A DNA stretch of 64,000 bases from Vibrio sp. SS-MA-C1-2 (GCF_021513135.1 NZ_CP090981.1:2628025-2692024), one strand, 5' to 3'. Numbered from the stretch's first letter, positions 53,279 through 62,577 are shown. Numbers and translations are program-made. Notes: a model not told the origin generated them from the sequence alone.

Positions 53279-54283
53279 ATGGCGACCATTAAAGATGTTG
53301 CAAAAATGGCTAATGTCTCTACGACAACGGTGTCTCACGTAATTAATAAAACCCGTTTTGTAGCTGAAGAGACTCAAAAGCGCGTACTAAAAGCAGTAGA
53401 TGAATTAAATTATGCGCCAAGTGCTGTGGCTCGTAGCTTAAAATGCAATACCACTCGTACGATTGGTATGTTAGTAACCGAATCAACCAATTCATTCTTT
53501 GCAGAAGTTATCGCGGGTGTTGAGCGTTACTGTTATAAGAATGGCTATACCCTAATTTTATGTAACACGGAAAATAGTATTGAAAAACAACGCGACTATT
53601 TAAGAATGTTGACAGAAAAACGCGTTGATGGCTTGATTGTTATGTGTTCAGAGCTAGATAGTCACTTATTAACGATGCTAGATCGTCATGAGCACCTACC
53701 CATGGTTGTGATGGATTGGGGTCCAGAAAGTCCACATACCGACAAAATCATTGATAATACTGAGCATGGATCTTATTTAGCGATTCAGCACCTGATTGAT
53801 ATGGGACACCAAAAAATCGGTTGTATTACAGGACAAATGGATAAATTAACCTGTAAAGAGCGGATGAATGGTTTCTATAAAGCAATGAGTGAAGCAGATA
53901 TTACGATCAATGACTCATGGTTAATTGAAGCTGACTTCTTATGTGATGCCGCGAGCCAAGCCGTTGATAAATTGCTAGAGCAGACTGAACGTCCAACGGC
54001 AATTTTTGCCTTTAATGATGTTATGGCACTCGCAATCATTAGTCGCCTGAATCAAAAGGGTATTTCAGTCCCTGAAGACATCTCTATTATTGGTTACGAT
54101 AATATTGATCTTTCAGCCTATTTCTCACCACCGCTGACGACAGTTCACCAACCTAAGCGACGTTTAGGGAAAACTGCGGTTGAATTACTATTCCAACGGA
54201 TGAAAGATAAAGATCACGAGAGTCGAGTCTTTACTATGGAACCAGAGCTTGTTGCACGTCAATCCGTCAAGAAGCTAAACTAA
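53279..54283 (+). CDS. purR: PurR-type LacI-family purine repressor
   Basis: 334-residue repressor. The N-terminal helix-turn-helix and hinge begin [20 protein letters not shown] and continue [19 protein letters not shown], the PurR type, followed by the [11 protein letters not shown] hinge helix. The effector domain (about 60-330) has the corepressor pocket style [12 protein letters not shown] and [11 protein letters not shown]. PurR binds hypoxanthine or guanine and represses purine biosynthesis. Length equals the Vibrio PurR length I know, though a second PurR/RbsR-like paralogue cannot be excluded. The ATG at 53279 is preceded by AT-rich DNA and a PurR-box-like site. Confidence 0.82.
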   Translation: MATIKDVAKMANVSTTTVSHVINKTRFVAEETQKRVLKAVDELNYAPSAVARSLKCNTTRTIGMLVTESTNSFFAEVIAGVERYCYKNGYTLILCNTENSIEKQRDYLRMLTEKRVDGLIVMCSELDSHLLTMLDRHEHLPMVVMDWGPESPHTDKIIDNTEHGSYLAIQHLIDMGHQKIGCITGQMDKLTCKERMNGFYKAMSEADITINDSWLIEADFLCDAASQAVDKLLEQTERPTAIFAFNDVMALAIISRLNQKGISVPEDISIIGYDNIDLSAYFSPPLTTVHQPKRRLGKTAVELLFQRMKDKDHESRVFTMEPELVARQSVKKLN

Positions 54284-54301
54284 TCATTCCAAAACCATCT
54301 A

Positions 54302-54443
54302 AATCTAAAATAATTGGCGTTGCTAGTTGCTAGTAGGTGGCAAGTGAGGCCCCATGAATATAGGTGTACTATATGATTGGGGCGAGCGAGTGCAGCCATT
54401 ATTGTTATAAACCTAGCCTAGCGACGTCAAGTATCAAAGGTAT
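54302..54443 (+). repeat. Intergenic palindromic repeat, full copy (15)
   Basis: TAAAATAATTGGCGTTGCTAG with a local duplication of GTTGCTA, CCCCATGAATATAGGTGTAC with mirror ATGATTGGGGCGAGCGAG, the CCATTATTGTTATAAACC variant, and CTAGCGACGTCAAGTATCAA right. Confidence 0.9.
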
Positions 54444-54531
54444 AGAGGCACTAAAATCATTGTGTCTCTATACAGCATCCAATTTTACCACTAACCTTAT
54501 CCTTATAATATTTTGATTTTAAGGATAAAAG

Positions 54532-55155
54532 ATGCGTATTGAGACCAATGAAAAACTCTCATGGACAATAAAACCCCTCCTTTGGTTGCAGAAACGTCAT
54601 TATGGCACTGTCTTAAACCCTGCACTTCTTTGGGGAAAAAAGCCGACCTTATTTTGGTTAGTTGCTACCTTTTTTGGTTTCTTAGATCGAAAGATGTCAC
54701 CGATAGATCCTAAATTGCGCTCTCTAATCTGTGTTCGTGTTTCCCAACTCAATGATTGTGCTTTCTGTATCGACACTAATGGTCAAAAAATGGTGGAGCG
54801 GTATGGTTCAGAAGAGCAAGCTCACGCTCTGGCTGAATGGCACTCTAGCGCCCTTTTTAATCAAAGAGAGCAAGCGACCTTACATTATTTAGAAGCCATG
54901 ACAATCACGGGTAATAAAGTAACAGATCAACATATATCTGATTTAAAACAGTGGTATAACGAGGATGATATTGTTGAGTTAACGGCGCTAATTGCATTTC
55001 AAAACCTCTCGGCTAAATTTAATACCGCCCTTGATGTTCCAGCCCATGGTTTCTGTTCTCTTCCAACCCCAAATAATTCACCATCAAATCATCAGTCTTC
55101 CAATCATTCGATTAGAAATACCTCATCAAAAAACAGTCATACAAACAAAACCTAA
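54532..55155 (+). CDS. ynjA: YnjA-like AhpD/carboxymuconolactone-decarboxylase-family protein
   Basis: 207-residue all-helical protein with the AhpD-type redox motif in SQLNDCAFCIDTNGQK (Cys-x-x-Cys, about residues 73-85). The start LLWLQKRHYGTVLNP and the end TALIAFQNLSAKFNTALD match E. coli YnjA closely; a Ser/Asn-rich tail of about 25 residues is extra. In E. coli the gene opens the ynjABCDEF set next to ydjXYZ, and here it is followed by a YdjX-type fusion and ynjB, ynjC, ynjD and ynjF. A peroxidase-like or disulfide-relay role is possible but unproven. Confidence 0.88.
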   Translation: MRIETNEKLSWTIKPLLWLQKRHYGTVLNPALLWGKKPTLFWLVATFFGFLDRKMSPIDPKLRSLICVRVSQLNDCAFCIDTNGQKMVERYGSEEQAHALAEWHSSALFNQREQATLHYLEAMTITGNKVTDQHISDLKQWYNEDDIVELTALIAFQNLSAKFNTALDVPAHGFCSLPTPNNSPSNHQSSNHSIRNTSSKNSHTNKT

Positions 55156-55332
55156 AGCACTATCCATCTTTTATTAAAGATTATATTTTCGCTCTAGAAC
55201 ACGGATAATGAAGACTTAATTATTATCACTTATAAATAAAATTAATAAACAATTGAACTAAACAGTTTATTAATGTTCAATACAGTTACAAATAGTTATA
55301 ATTATTAACACTTACAGGGAATATAAACACGG

Positions 55333-57483
55333 ATGAACAGTAAAAAATTAATGACCTTTGGCGTGATTATCGCCGTTATCGCCTGTTGGTTTATATTTGA
55401 CCTTAACAGCCTATTCTCTCTTGAGTTTGCAAAACAACAGCAGTTGAACTTACAACAAACTATTATCGATTCTCCGTTGATCTCAAGTGTGACTTATTTT
55501 GGCTTATATATTTTAATGACGGCGCTCTCTCTACCAGGAGCAGCTATCTTAACCCTTCTTGGAGCTGCTCTTTTTGGCTTTTGGTGGAGCCTTCTTCTCG
55601 TCTCATTTGCCAGTGCGATTGGCGCAACCATTGCTTTTCTGCTTAGTCGTTTTCTACTTAAGGATTGGGTACAGAGTAAATATGGCCATCGTTTAAAAAC
55701 CATTAATCAAGGTATCGAGAAAGATGGTGCATTTTATCTATTTACTCTACGTTTGATTCCGGTATTTCCTTTCTTCTTAATCAACTTATTAATGGGATTA
55801 ACACCGATAAAAGCGGCGACTTATTACTGGGTGAGCCAATTAGGGATGTTAGCGGGTACGATGGTTTACTTGAATGTCGGTACACAACTTGGACAAATTG
55901 ACAGCTTAAGTGGTTTAATCTCACCAACCATTCTTCTTTCATTAGCACTCTTAGGCATTTTCCCTCTGATTGCGAAAAAAGTGATCACTCTGTTCCAACA
56001 GAAGAAAGTTTATGCTCAGTGGAAGAAACCAACTCAATTTGATCAAAACATGGTGGTTATTGGTGCTGGCTCAGGTGGATTAGTGAGTGCTTATATTGCC
56101 GCTGCGGTAAAAGCGAAAGTAACACTGATTGAAAAACATAAAATGGGCGGTGACTGTTTAAATACTGGTTGTGTTCCCTCTAAAGCTCTCATCCGTATTG
56201 CTCACTCGGCAGCTGAAGTCAAAAAGATGAAAAAGTTCGGGATTGAAAGCACAATATCCAATGTCGATTTTCAGCAAGTGATGGGACAGATCAAACAGGT
56301 GATTAAAACGGTTGAACCCCATGACTCGATTGAGCGTTATACAGAACTAGGGGTTAATTGTGTGACAGGTGAAGCTAAGATCCTTAATCCTTGGCAAGTC
56401 TCAGTCAATGGCGAAACACTCACCAGTAAAAATATTGTTATTGCTACAGGTGCTCGTCCTTTTATTCCTCCTTTTACCGGACTAGATCAGGTGAATTATG
56501 TCACTTCAGACACAATTTGGGATCTTGAACTCTTCCCTAAAAAGCTATTAGTATTAGGCGGTGGTCCAATTGGCTCTGAAATTAGTCAAAGTTTCTCTCG
56601 ATTAGGCGCTAAAGTGACTCTGGTTGACCGTGGTGACCAGCTACTTAATCGAGAAGATCAAGATGCTGCAGAAATTGTACGTCAACATTTAGTCGAAGAT
56701 GGGGTCAATGTATTATTAAATCATGAAGTAATAAAATTTGAACAACAAGATGGTATTCAAAAAGTCTATTTAAAAACCAATCGTTCAGAGCAGTATGCTG
56801 ACATTGAGTTTGATTATGTAATGATTGCCTTAGGTCGTGCCGCAAATACCAAAGGCTTTGGTTTAGAAGAACTCGGTATTGAGACTAACAACAATGGCAC
56901 CATCTCTACCAATGAGTATTTACAGACCAAATATCCAAATATTTATGCTGTAGGAGATGTCGCTGGTCCATTTCAGTTAACTCATGCTGCCAGCCATCAA
57001 GCTTGGTACGCAGCGGTAAACTCACTATTTGGCTCGTTAAAGAAATTTAAAACTGACTACTCTGTTTTGCCTGCGGTAACTTATACCTCTCCTGAATTAG
57101 CTCGTGTTGGGATTAACGAAAAAGAGGCAAAAGAACAGGAAATTCCTTATGAGGTTACGCTTTATCAACTGGATGATCTGGATCGCGCGATAGCCGAAGA
57201 TGCAACCGCCGGTTTTGTTAAAGTACTAACGGTGCCCAATAGCGATAAGATATTAGGGGCGACTATCGTCGGTCACTTGGCTGGAGAGTTATTGGCTGAG
57301 TACACCTTAGCGATGCGCCATAACTTAGGTTTAAATAAGATTCTTGGCACTATTCATCCTTATCCAACGATGAGTGAAGCGAACAAATATGCAGCCGGTG
57401 TTTGGAAACGTTCACACGCTCCAGAAAAAGTATTACTATGGGTACAGCGTTTCCATCAATGGCAACTTCGCGCTAAAAAATAA
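55333..57483 (+). CDS. YdjX/TVP38 membrane domain fused to a mercuric-reductase-like flavoprotein
   Basis: 716-residue fusion. Residues 1-225 form a TVP38/TMEM64 (SNARE-associated, DedA-like) membrane domain with about five helices (SLPGAAILTLLGAALFGF, then FTLRLIPVFPFFLINLLMG). Residues about 238-716 form a complete class-I disulfide oxidoreductase: FAD motif VIGAGSGGLVSAYIAAAV, redox pair GGDCLNTGCVPSKAL, NAD(P) motif LVLGGGPIGSEISQSF, and the C-terminal dimer His-Glu-type segment IHPYPTMSEAN. In E. coli YdjX and YdjZ are separate small proteins beside ynjA. The fusion suggests electron transfer coupled to a membrane process; the substrate is unknown. Confidence 0.9.
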   Translation: MNSKKLMTFGVIIAVIACWFIFDLNSLFSLEFAKQQQLNLQQTIIDSPLISSVTYFGLYILMTALSLPGAAILTLLGAALFGFWWSLLLVSFASAIGATIAFLLSRFLLKDWVQSKYGHRLKTINQGIEKDGAFYLFTLRLIPVFPFFLINLLMGLTPIKAATYYWVSQLGMLAGTMVYLNVGTQLGQIDSLSGLISPTILLSLALLGIFPLIAKKVITLFQQKKVYAQWKKPTQFDQNMVVIGAGSGGLVSAYIAAAVKAKVTLIEKHKMGGDCLNTGCVPSKALIRIAHSAAEVKKMKKFGIESTISNVDFQQVMGQIKQVIKTVEPHDSIERYTELGVNCVTGEAKILNPWQVSVNGETLTSKNIVIATGARPFIPPFTGLDQVNYVTSDTIWDLELFPKKLLVLGGGPIGSEISQSFSRLGAKVTLVDRGDQLLNREDQDAAEIVRQHLVEDGVNVLLNHEVIKFEQQDGIQKVYLKTNRSEQYADIEFDYVMIALGRAANTKGFGLEELGIETNNNGTISTNEYLQTKYPNIYAVGDVAGPFQLTHAASHQAWYAAVNSLFGSLKKFKTDYSVLPAVTYTSPELARVGINEKEAKEQEIPYEVTLYQLDDLDRAIAEDATAGFVKVLTVPNSDKILGATIVGHLAGELLAEYTLAMRHNLGLNKILGTIHPYPTMSEANKYAAGVWKRSHAPEKVLLWVQRFHQWQLRAKK

Positions 57484-57515
57484 AATAAAAATAAACGAAT
57501 TTATAGGTAAAAGAT

Positions 57516-58736
57516 ATGACAAGGAACGTTATAGATAGCCAGAAAACGACATCTATCCGTCATAACTGGTTTGAAAGGTTAATGCTATTAATCATCGCTG
57601 CGACACTCTCATTAGGCTATTCGGGCATCAGTTTAGCCGCTGAACCTCAGACAAAAGACTGGCAAACTATTGTCAACAGTTCTCGAGGTGAAACGGTTTA
57701 TTTTAATGCTTGGGGTGGAAGTCAAGAAGTCAATCAATACCTACGTTGGGCAAGTAAAGAGATCAAATCGCGCTATGGTATAACCCTTAAGCACGTTAAG
57801 GTTGCAGATATCTCTGAAACAGTCCATCGTCTCTCTGCAGAAAAAGTGGCAGGCAAAAATAGCCAAGGGAGTGTTGATCTTGTTTGGATGAATGGAGAAC
57901 ACTTCTATTCATTAAAGCATCAACATCTACTTTTTGGCCCTTTTGTTGATCAATTACCGAACTGGCAATTTGTTGATCAAACCTTGCCGGTTACCGAAGA
58001 TTTTACCGAACCAACAGAAAATCTTGAAGCACCTTGGGGGGTTGGACAGTTAACCTTTATTTATGATCATGAGCAACTGACCATGCCACCGAATAGCTTT
58101 GTTGAGTTACTTAATTACGCTCAAATAAATAAGGGAAAAATTAGCTACCCACAGCCTCCAGAGTTCCACGGTTCAAGTTTTTTAAAGATGGCTCTCATTG
58201 ATCTCACTGAAAACCCAGATACCCTGTATCAACCTGTTGATATTGATAGCTTTCAGAAAGTAACAAAGCCACTTTGGCACTATCTTGATCAGCTTCATCA
58301 AGTTGCTTGGCGAGAGGGGAAACAGTTTCCACAAAGTAGCCCTCAAATGATCCAGTTATTAGATGACGGTGAACTGGATCTTGCGATCACCTTCAATCCT
58401 AATGCAGCCGAAGCAGCGATTAATAGCGGTAACTTGGTAGAGAGTGCCAAGAGTTATGCTTTTAGCTCGGGTTCATTAACCAACATTCATTTTTTGGCGA
58501 TCCCATGGAATAGCTCAGCCCCCGATGCGGCACAAGTCGTTATTAATTTTTTAATGAGTCCAGAAGCTCAAGCAAGAAAGGCAGAAAGTCGTTACTGGGG
58601 AGACCCATCGGTACTCAAAAAAAGTGCCTTTAGTGACAAACAACCACAATTTAAACTATTTAAATCCATCCCTGAACCTCACCCTAGCTGGCAAGCGGCA
58701 ATCGAGGTTGAGTGGCTCAAGCGTTACGGCAAGTAG
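57516..58736 (+). CDS. ynjB: YnjB-like ABC transporter substrate-binding protein
   Basis: 406-residue exported binding protein with a signal-type hydrophobic segment (about 22-42, ending SLAAEP). The mature part starts VYFNAWGGSQEVNQYLRW and includes VDLVWMNGEHFYSLK and APWGVGQLTFIYDHEQ, matching YnjB of E. coli (388 residues), a family-1-like iron/thiamine/sulfate-type binding protein. The ligand of the Ynj transporter is not established. It is followed by the permease gene after 239 bp, a gap created by repeat insertions that splits an otherwise compact operon. Confidence 0.88.
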   Translation: MTRNVIDSQKTTSIRHNWFERLMLLIIAATLSLGYSGISLAAEPQTKDWQTIVNSSRGETVYFNAWGGSQEVNQYLRWASKEIKSRYGITLKHVKVADISETVHRLSAEKVAGKNSQGSVDLVWMNGEHFYSLKHQHLLFGPFVDQLPNWQFVDQTLPVTEDFTEPTENLEAPWGVGQLTFIYDHEQLTMPPNSFVELLNYAQINKGKISYPQPPEFHGSSFLKMALIDLTENPDTLYQPVDIDSFQKVTKPLWHYLDQLHQVAWREGKQFPQSSPQMIQLLDDGELDLAITFNPNAAEAAINSGNLVESAKSYAFSSGSLTNIHFLAIPWNSSAPDAAQVVINFLMSPEAQARKAESRYWGDPSVLKKSAFSDKQPQFKLFKSIPEPHPSWQAAIEVEWLKRYGK

Positions 58737-58746
58737 ATAAAATAAG

Positions 58747-58815
58747 ATACTTAAAATAATTGACGTTGCTGCTAGTAAGCGAATGTAAATCATTACTTTC
58801 AAAAATCTAGCCTAA
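58747..58815 (+). repeat. Fragment of the intergenic palindromic repeat (16a)
   Basis: ATACTTAAAATAATTGACG and GCTAGTAAGCG at the left, then direct joining to AAAAATCTAGCCTAACTATA; the centre is deleted. It abuts full copy 16b, so two insertions lie in tandem. Confidence 0.7.
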
Positions 58816-58816
58816 C

Positions 58817-58943
58817 TATACCCAAAGTAATTGGCGTTGCTAGTAGGCGGCAAGTGAATGAGGCCCCATGAGTATAGATTTTCTATATGATTGGGGCGAA
58901 TGAATATCGCCAACAACCTAGCAACTTCAAGTAAGAAGGGTAT
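58817..58943 (+). repeat. Intergenic palindromic repeat, full copy (16b)
   Basis: One of the best-preserved copies: TATACCCAAAGTAATTGGCG left, CCCCATGAGTATAG with mirror ATGATTGGGGCGAATG, CAACAACCTAGCAACTTCAA right, ending AAGGGTATA. It lies between ynjB and ynjC. Confidence 0.93.
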
Positions 58944-58975
58944 ATGGATAATCGAACAATAAAGGGATTTCAAGA

Positions 58976-60664
58976 ATGATACCTGTCATGCTGATGATAA
59001 TTGCAGTAATCTGCTTTTTACCTCTGATACCTGGGGTAATCGGTGTCATTGCGCCTGCTATTGGTTGGTTACCGGCGTTAGGTCTCAATGAGTTCTCATT
59101 TGCTGCTTGGGAAACACTTTTTGACTGGCCAACTCTCTCTCATGCTACTTTTTTAGCCTTGTTTATCGCTTTTACAAGTACACTATTGGCGTTAACCATT
59201 GCTTTTTTAGTCCTCTATTTCCACTGGCAAAAGAGAACATGGCGCTGGATTGAACAGTTGTTAGCGCCTTTAATCGCATTACCACATATTGCGTTTACTA
59301 TTGGCTTACTATTTTTATTGTCACCCACTGGCGCTATTTTCCGCTTTATTAACACCATATTTGAAACGGAAGTGAACGCTCATTGGTTATTTGTCCAAGA
59401 TCAGTATGGAATTGGAATGATCATTGCCTTAGCGATGAAAGAGGCTTTTTTTATTCTACTCGTCTCTGTTCCTGTCATGAAACAACTTAATGCCACTAAA
59501 TTAATTGCAGCAACAACCAGTTTAGGCTATCACGTTAGTGCATGTTGGCTAAAGATTATCTTACCGCAATGGATCCGTCATATCCGCCTTCCTATTGCCG
59601 CGATTGCGACATTTAGCCTATCGGTTGTCGACATGACGATGATTATTGGGCCGACTCACCCCGCGCCTTTAGCAACACTAATTTGGCAGTGGTTAAATGA
59701 ACCCGATCTCACTTATTTACCTCTAGCAGCAGCAGGGACTTTATTTCTCTTTTTTATCGCTTGTCTACTTTTATTCATTCTCAGAGCCCTAGAGTTTCTG
59801 CTATTCCAACGTCAGAACAGTTGGCTTATCATGGGACGTCGCCAATACCCAATTTGGGGGCGCTCTTTGCCTGTTGTGATCTTTTCTCTTCCATTTATTT
59901 CAATGGTTATTCTCTTTATTTGGTCGTTTTCTCTACGCTGGCGTTATCCAGATCTATCTCCAAGTCGTTGGTCTACTCGATTCTGGCAACAGGAGTGGTC
60001 AGCGGTTAGCGAGCTAATATCCACCAGCTTAATCATTGCTATAGTTTCAACCAGTATTGCACTCTTATGTGCGATTGGTTGCCAAGAATTACGACACAAG
60101 ACAGGGAAAAGTATCCCAACATGGCTAATTGCACTGCCTTTAGTGATGCCACAATTGGCGCTTCTATTTGGCTTTCATGCTGCAACCTTAAACTTCCCAT
60201 CTATTGACTATATATATTGGGTTATTTGGTCGCATATTATTTTTGTTTTCCCGTACTGCTATCTAACGCTACAAGGCCCATGGCAATCTTTTGACTTACG
60301 CCTCATTCATGTCGCCAAGAGCTTAGGTAAAAGCCCAGCTCAAGCGTGGTTTAAAGTGAAGCTGCCTCTGTTACTTCCTGCTATCTTATCGGCATTTGCG
60401 ATTGGAGTGAGTGTTAGCTTAACTCAATATTTACCGACACTATTATTAGGTGCTGGCCGAGTCACCACCATTACCACGGAAGCGGTGGCTTTAACCAGCG
60501 GTCAAGATAGACGAATCATGGCAATATATGGTTTATTACAAGGAGGATTACCATTACTGTTTTTCTCTGTATCTCTCTGGGTAAGTCACTTGATTCCAAA
60601 ACTCAGCCAAAGAAAAAGTAAAAATATTTCAACCAATAAACTCATCACTCATTCTGCACATTAA
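58976..60664 (+). CDS. ynjC: YnjC-like ABC transporter permease (fused two-domain)
   Basis: 562-residue inner-membrane permease with about 12 helices arranged as two BPD_transp_1 halves (about 50-280 and 340-540), as in ThiP/FbpB-type fused permeases; E. coli YnjC is 511. Each half carries an EAA-like coupling loop (AATTSLGYHVSACWLKIILPQ and AKSLGKSPAQAWFKVKLPL). It starts at ATG 58976 just after the repeat and is followed by ynjD 13 bp later. It should move the unknown YnjB ligand inward. Confidence 0.88.
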   Translation: MIPVMLMIIAVICFLPLIPGVIGVIAPAIGWLPALGLNEFSFAAWETLFDWPTLSHATFLALFIAFTSTLLALTIAFLVLYFHWQKRTWRWIEQLLAPLIALPHIAFTIGLLFLLSPTGAIFRFINTIFETEVNAHWLFVQDQYGIGMIIALAMKEAFFILLVSVPVMKQLNATKLIAATTSLGYHVSACWLKIILPQWIRHIRLPIAAIATFSLSVVDMTMIIGPTHPAPLATLIWQWLNEPDLTYLPLAAAGTLFLFFIACLLLFILRALEFLLFQRQNSWLIMGRRQYPIWGRSLPVVIFSLPFISMVILFIWSFSLRWRYPDLSPSRWSTRFWQQEWSAVSELISTSLIIAIVSTSIALLCAIGCQELRHKTGKSIPTWLIALPLVMPQLALLFGFHAATLNFPSIDYIYWVIWSHIIFVFPYCYLTLQGPWQSFDLRLIHVAKSLGKSPAQAWFKVKLPLLLPAILSAFAIGVSVSLTQYLPTLLLGAGRVTTITTEAVALTSGQDRRIMAIYGLLQGGLPLLFFSVSLWVSHLIPKLSQRKSKNISTNKLITHSAH

Positions 60665-60677
60665 AAGTTAACGAACA

Positions 60678-61340
60678 ATGACATTAAAAATAGATAGTTT
60701 AATTATTACCGGTGCAGAAAGAGCACTTTGTCACCCAATCAATATCACTGTGCAACCTGGTGAGATAGTGACCTTAATGGGCTCAAGTGGCTGTGGCAAG
60801 TCAACGCTGCTTGCCGCGATTGCCGGCCACCTTTCGCCTTATTTTAACACTCAAGGCGAGATCTCATTAAATGGGCAATCACTACTCAATTTAAGTCCTG
60901 AAAAGCGAGAAATTGGGATCCTATTTCAAGATGACCTACTATTTCCTCACCTTACAGTTTGGCAAAATTTAGCATTTGCAATTCCTGATAGCGTCAAAGG
61001 AAATGAGAGACAACAAATTGCACTTGATCGATTAACGCAACTTTCATTACTTGAGCACGCAGATAAACTCCCTGACCAATTATCAGGTGGCCAGCGAGCC
61101 AGAATCAGTTTGATGAGAATGTTATTGTCTGAACCGAAAGCCATTCTTCTGGATGAACCTTTTAGTAAGCTCGATAGTTCATTACGTAGTTCTTTCCGTA
61201 CTTTAGTGTTTCAACATATAAAAAATAGTGCAATCCCGACATTGATGGTGACCCACGATGTGCAAGATATTCCTGAAAATGGACATTGTTTACAGTGGCC
61301 AACTAATAAGTATGAAGAAAGTAGAGGTGTAACATGTTAG
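60678..61340 (+). CDS. ynjD: YnjD-like ABC transporter ATPase
   Basis: 220-residue ATPase (E. coli YnjD is 217). Walker A MGSSGCGKSTLLAAIAGH (about 34-51), Q-loop GILFQDDLLFPHLTV, signature LSGGQRARISL and Walker B AILLDEPFSKLDS are all intact, with the H-loop in MVTHDVQDIP. It partners the YnjC permease encoded upstream and overlaps ynjF by 7 bp. Confidence 0.92.
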   Translation: MTLKIDSLIITGAERALCHPINITVQPGEIVTLMGSSGCGKSTLLAAIAGHLSPYFNTQGEISLNGQSLLNLSPEKREIGILFQDDLLFPHLTVWQNLAFAIPDSVKGNERQQIALDRLTQLSLLEHADKLPDQLSGGQRARISLMRMLLSEPKAILLDEPFSKLDSSLRSSFRTLVFQHIKNSAIPTLMVTHDVQDIPENGHCLQWPTNKYEESRGVTC

Positions 61341-61984
61341 ATCGTTGGAGTATTCAAGTAATTAAATCCCCTCTCGCCATCGCGGCAAAGCAATTAGATC
61401 GTGCTGGTTTTACTGCCAATCAAATCACAGTGATAGGTTTTATTATTGGTCTGCTTGCCTTGCCCGCTTTAGCCTATCAACATTACCTTTTAGCATTAGT
61501 GGCGATTATTTTAAATCGAATTTTTGATGGTTTAGATGGTGCATTAGCAAGGCGACAAGGGATCACCGATTGTGGCGGATTCTTAGATATTACCTTGGAT
61601 TTTATCTTTTATTCACTGATCCCATTTGGTTTTATCATTGCAAACCCAGAACAGAATGCAATTGCCGGTGCCTTTTTGATCTATGCCTTTATTGGAACAG
61701 GTAGTAGCTTTTTGGCTTTTGCCATTATGGCAAGTAAGAAAAAAATTGATAATCCCGTCTATAAGAACAAGTCACTCTATTACATTGGTGGGTTAACGGA
61801 AGGGACAGAAACGATTACCTGTTTTGTGCTGTTTTGTCTCTTTCCTAGCTACTTTGTTATATTAAGCACTATCTTTGCAACATTATGTTGGATAACAACA
61901 GCAAGCCGAATTTGGGCTGGGTATCAGACATTGAAAGAGCCGAAACTAACACAACAATCAACCGCTTTAAATCAACCCCATTAG
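61334..61984 (+). CDS. ynjF: YnjF-like CDP-alcohol phosphatidyltransferase family protein
   Basis: 216-residue membrane enzyme with about six helices. The catalytic CDP-alcohol motif is complete: DGLDGALARRQGITDCGGFL followed by DITLD, i.e. D-G-x2-A-R-x8-G-x3-D-x3-D (about residues 63-88). Such enzymes transfer a phosphatidyl or similar group from a CDP-alcohol to a hydroxyl acceptor; the substrates of YnjF are unknown. It is the last gene of the ynj cluster, and no ynjE sulfurtransferase is present between it and ynjD. Confidence 0.9.
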   Translation: MLDRWSIQVIKSPLAIAAKQLDRAGFTANQITVIGFIIGLLALPALAYQHYLLALVAIILNRIFDGLDGALARRQGITDCGGFLDITLDFIFYSLIPFGFIIANPEQNAIAGAFLIYAFIGTGSSFLAFAIMASKKKIDNPVYKNKSLYYIGGLTEGTETITCFVLFCLFPSYFVILSTIFATLCWITTASRIWAGYQTLKEPKLTQQSTALNQPH

Positions 61985-62013
61985 TTTCGATGCATATCCC
62001 CTCTACTTGGGGT

Positions 62014-62160
62014 ATATACCTAAAATACTTGGCATTGCTAATCGGCGACAAGTGAGTGAGGCTCTATGAGTCTAGGTGTACTGTACAAAGTAATTGGAGC
62101 TGCTAATGGGCGGCAAGCAAATGCAGCCAACAACCTAGCGACTTCAAGTATGAAGAGAAT
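62014..62160 (+). repeat. Composite intergenic palindromic repeat (17)
   Basis: Starts as a normal copy (TATACCTAAAATACTTGGCA, then GCTCTATGAGTCTAGGTG). Inside, a second left end begins (CAAAGTAATTGGAGCTGCTA), followed by the usual right end CAACAACCTAGCGACTTCAA. It looks like one copy inserted into or recombined with another. Confidence 0.85.
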
Positions 62161-62176
62161 AACAATGAAAACAAAA

Positions 62177-62213
62177 AAGCCTCTGTCATGAAAAATATCA
62201 ATGACAGAGGCTT
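62177..62213 (-). terminator. Strong rho-independent terminator of the ridA-like gene
   Basis: AAGCCTCTGTCAT (62177-62189) and ATGACAGAGGCTT (62201-62213) form a perfect 13-bp stem; on the minus strand it is followed by a TTTTT tract. It lies directly downstream of the RidA-family gene. Confidence 0.93.
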
Positions 62214-62226
62214 ATAAATATTGCTA

Positions 62227-62577
62227 TTACTCTTTTTCTGCGGCAATCACAGAAATTTCAACCAGTAGTACATCACGAGCCATGCTTGCTTCAACACACG
62301 CTCTTGCTGGTGCATAACCTTCTGGAACCCAGTTATCCCAAACGGCATTCATTTCAGAAAAATCTTTCATATCTTTAATATAGATCGTGGCAGACAAGAT
62401 ATTTTCGCGAGAGCTTCCTGCTTGGATCAATAGCTCATCGACTTTTTCAAGCATAGAAGACGTCTGCTCAGTAATACCTTGAGTTGCATCCTTACACACT
62501 TGTCCACAAAGATAGATAGTCCCATTATGCTTAACAATTCGGCTCATTCTTTGCTTAGTTTCAAGGCGTTCAATCAT
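62227..62577 (-). CDS. RidA/YjgF-family protein (YoaB-like)
   Basis: 116-residue small trimer-forming protein of the Rid superfamily. It shows the family C-terminal signature [20 protein letters not shown], with the Arg that binds the imine or keto-acid carboxylate, and the middle segment [20 protein letters not shown]. RidA itself hydrolyses reactive enamines from PLP enzymes such as dehydratases; this copy resembles the YoaB branch, so activity is uncertain. ATG 62577 lies behind AGGAAGAG. It is monocistronic with a strong terminator. Confidence 0.88.
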   Translation of the reverse strand: MIERLETKQRMSRIVKHNGTIYLCGQVCKDATQGITEQTSSMLEKVDELLIQAGSSRENILSATIYIKDMKDFSEMNAVWDNWVPEGYAPARACVEASMARDVLLVEISVIAAEKE

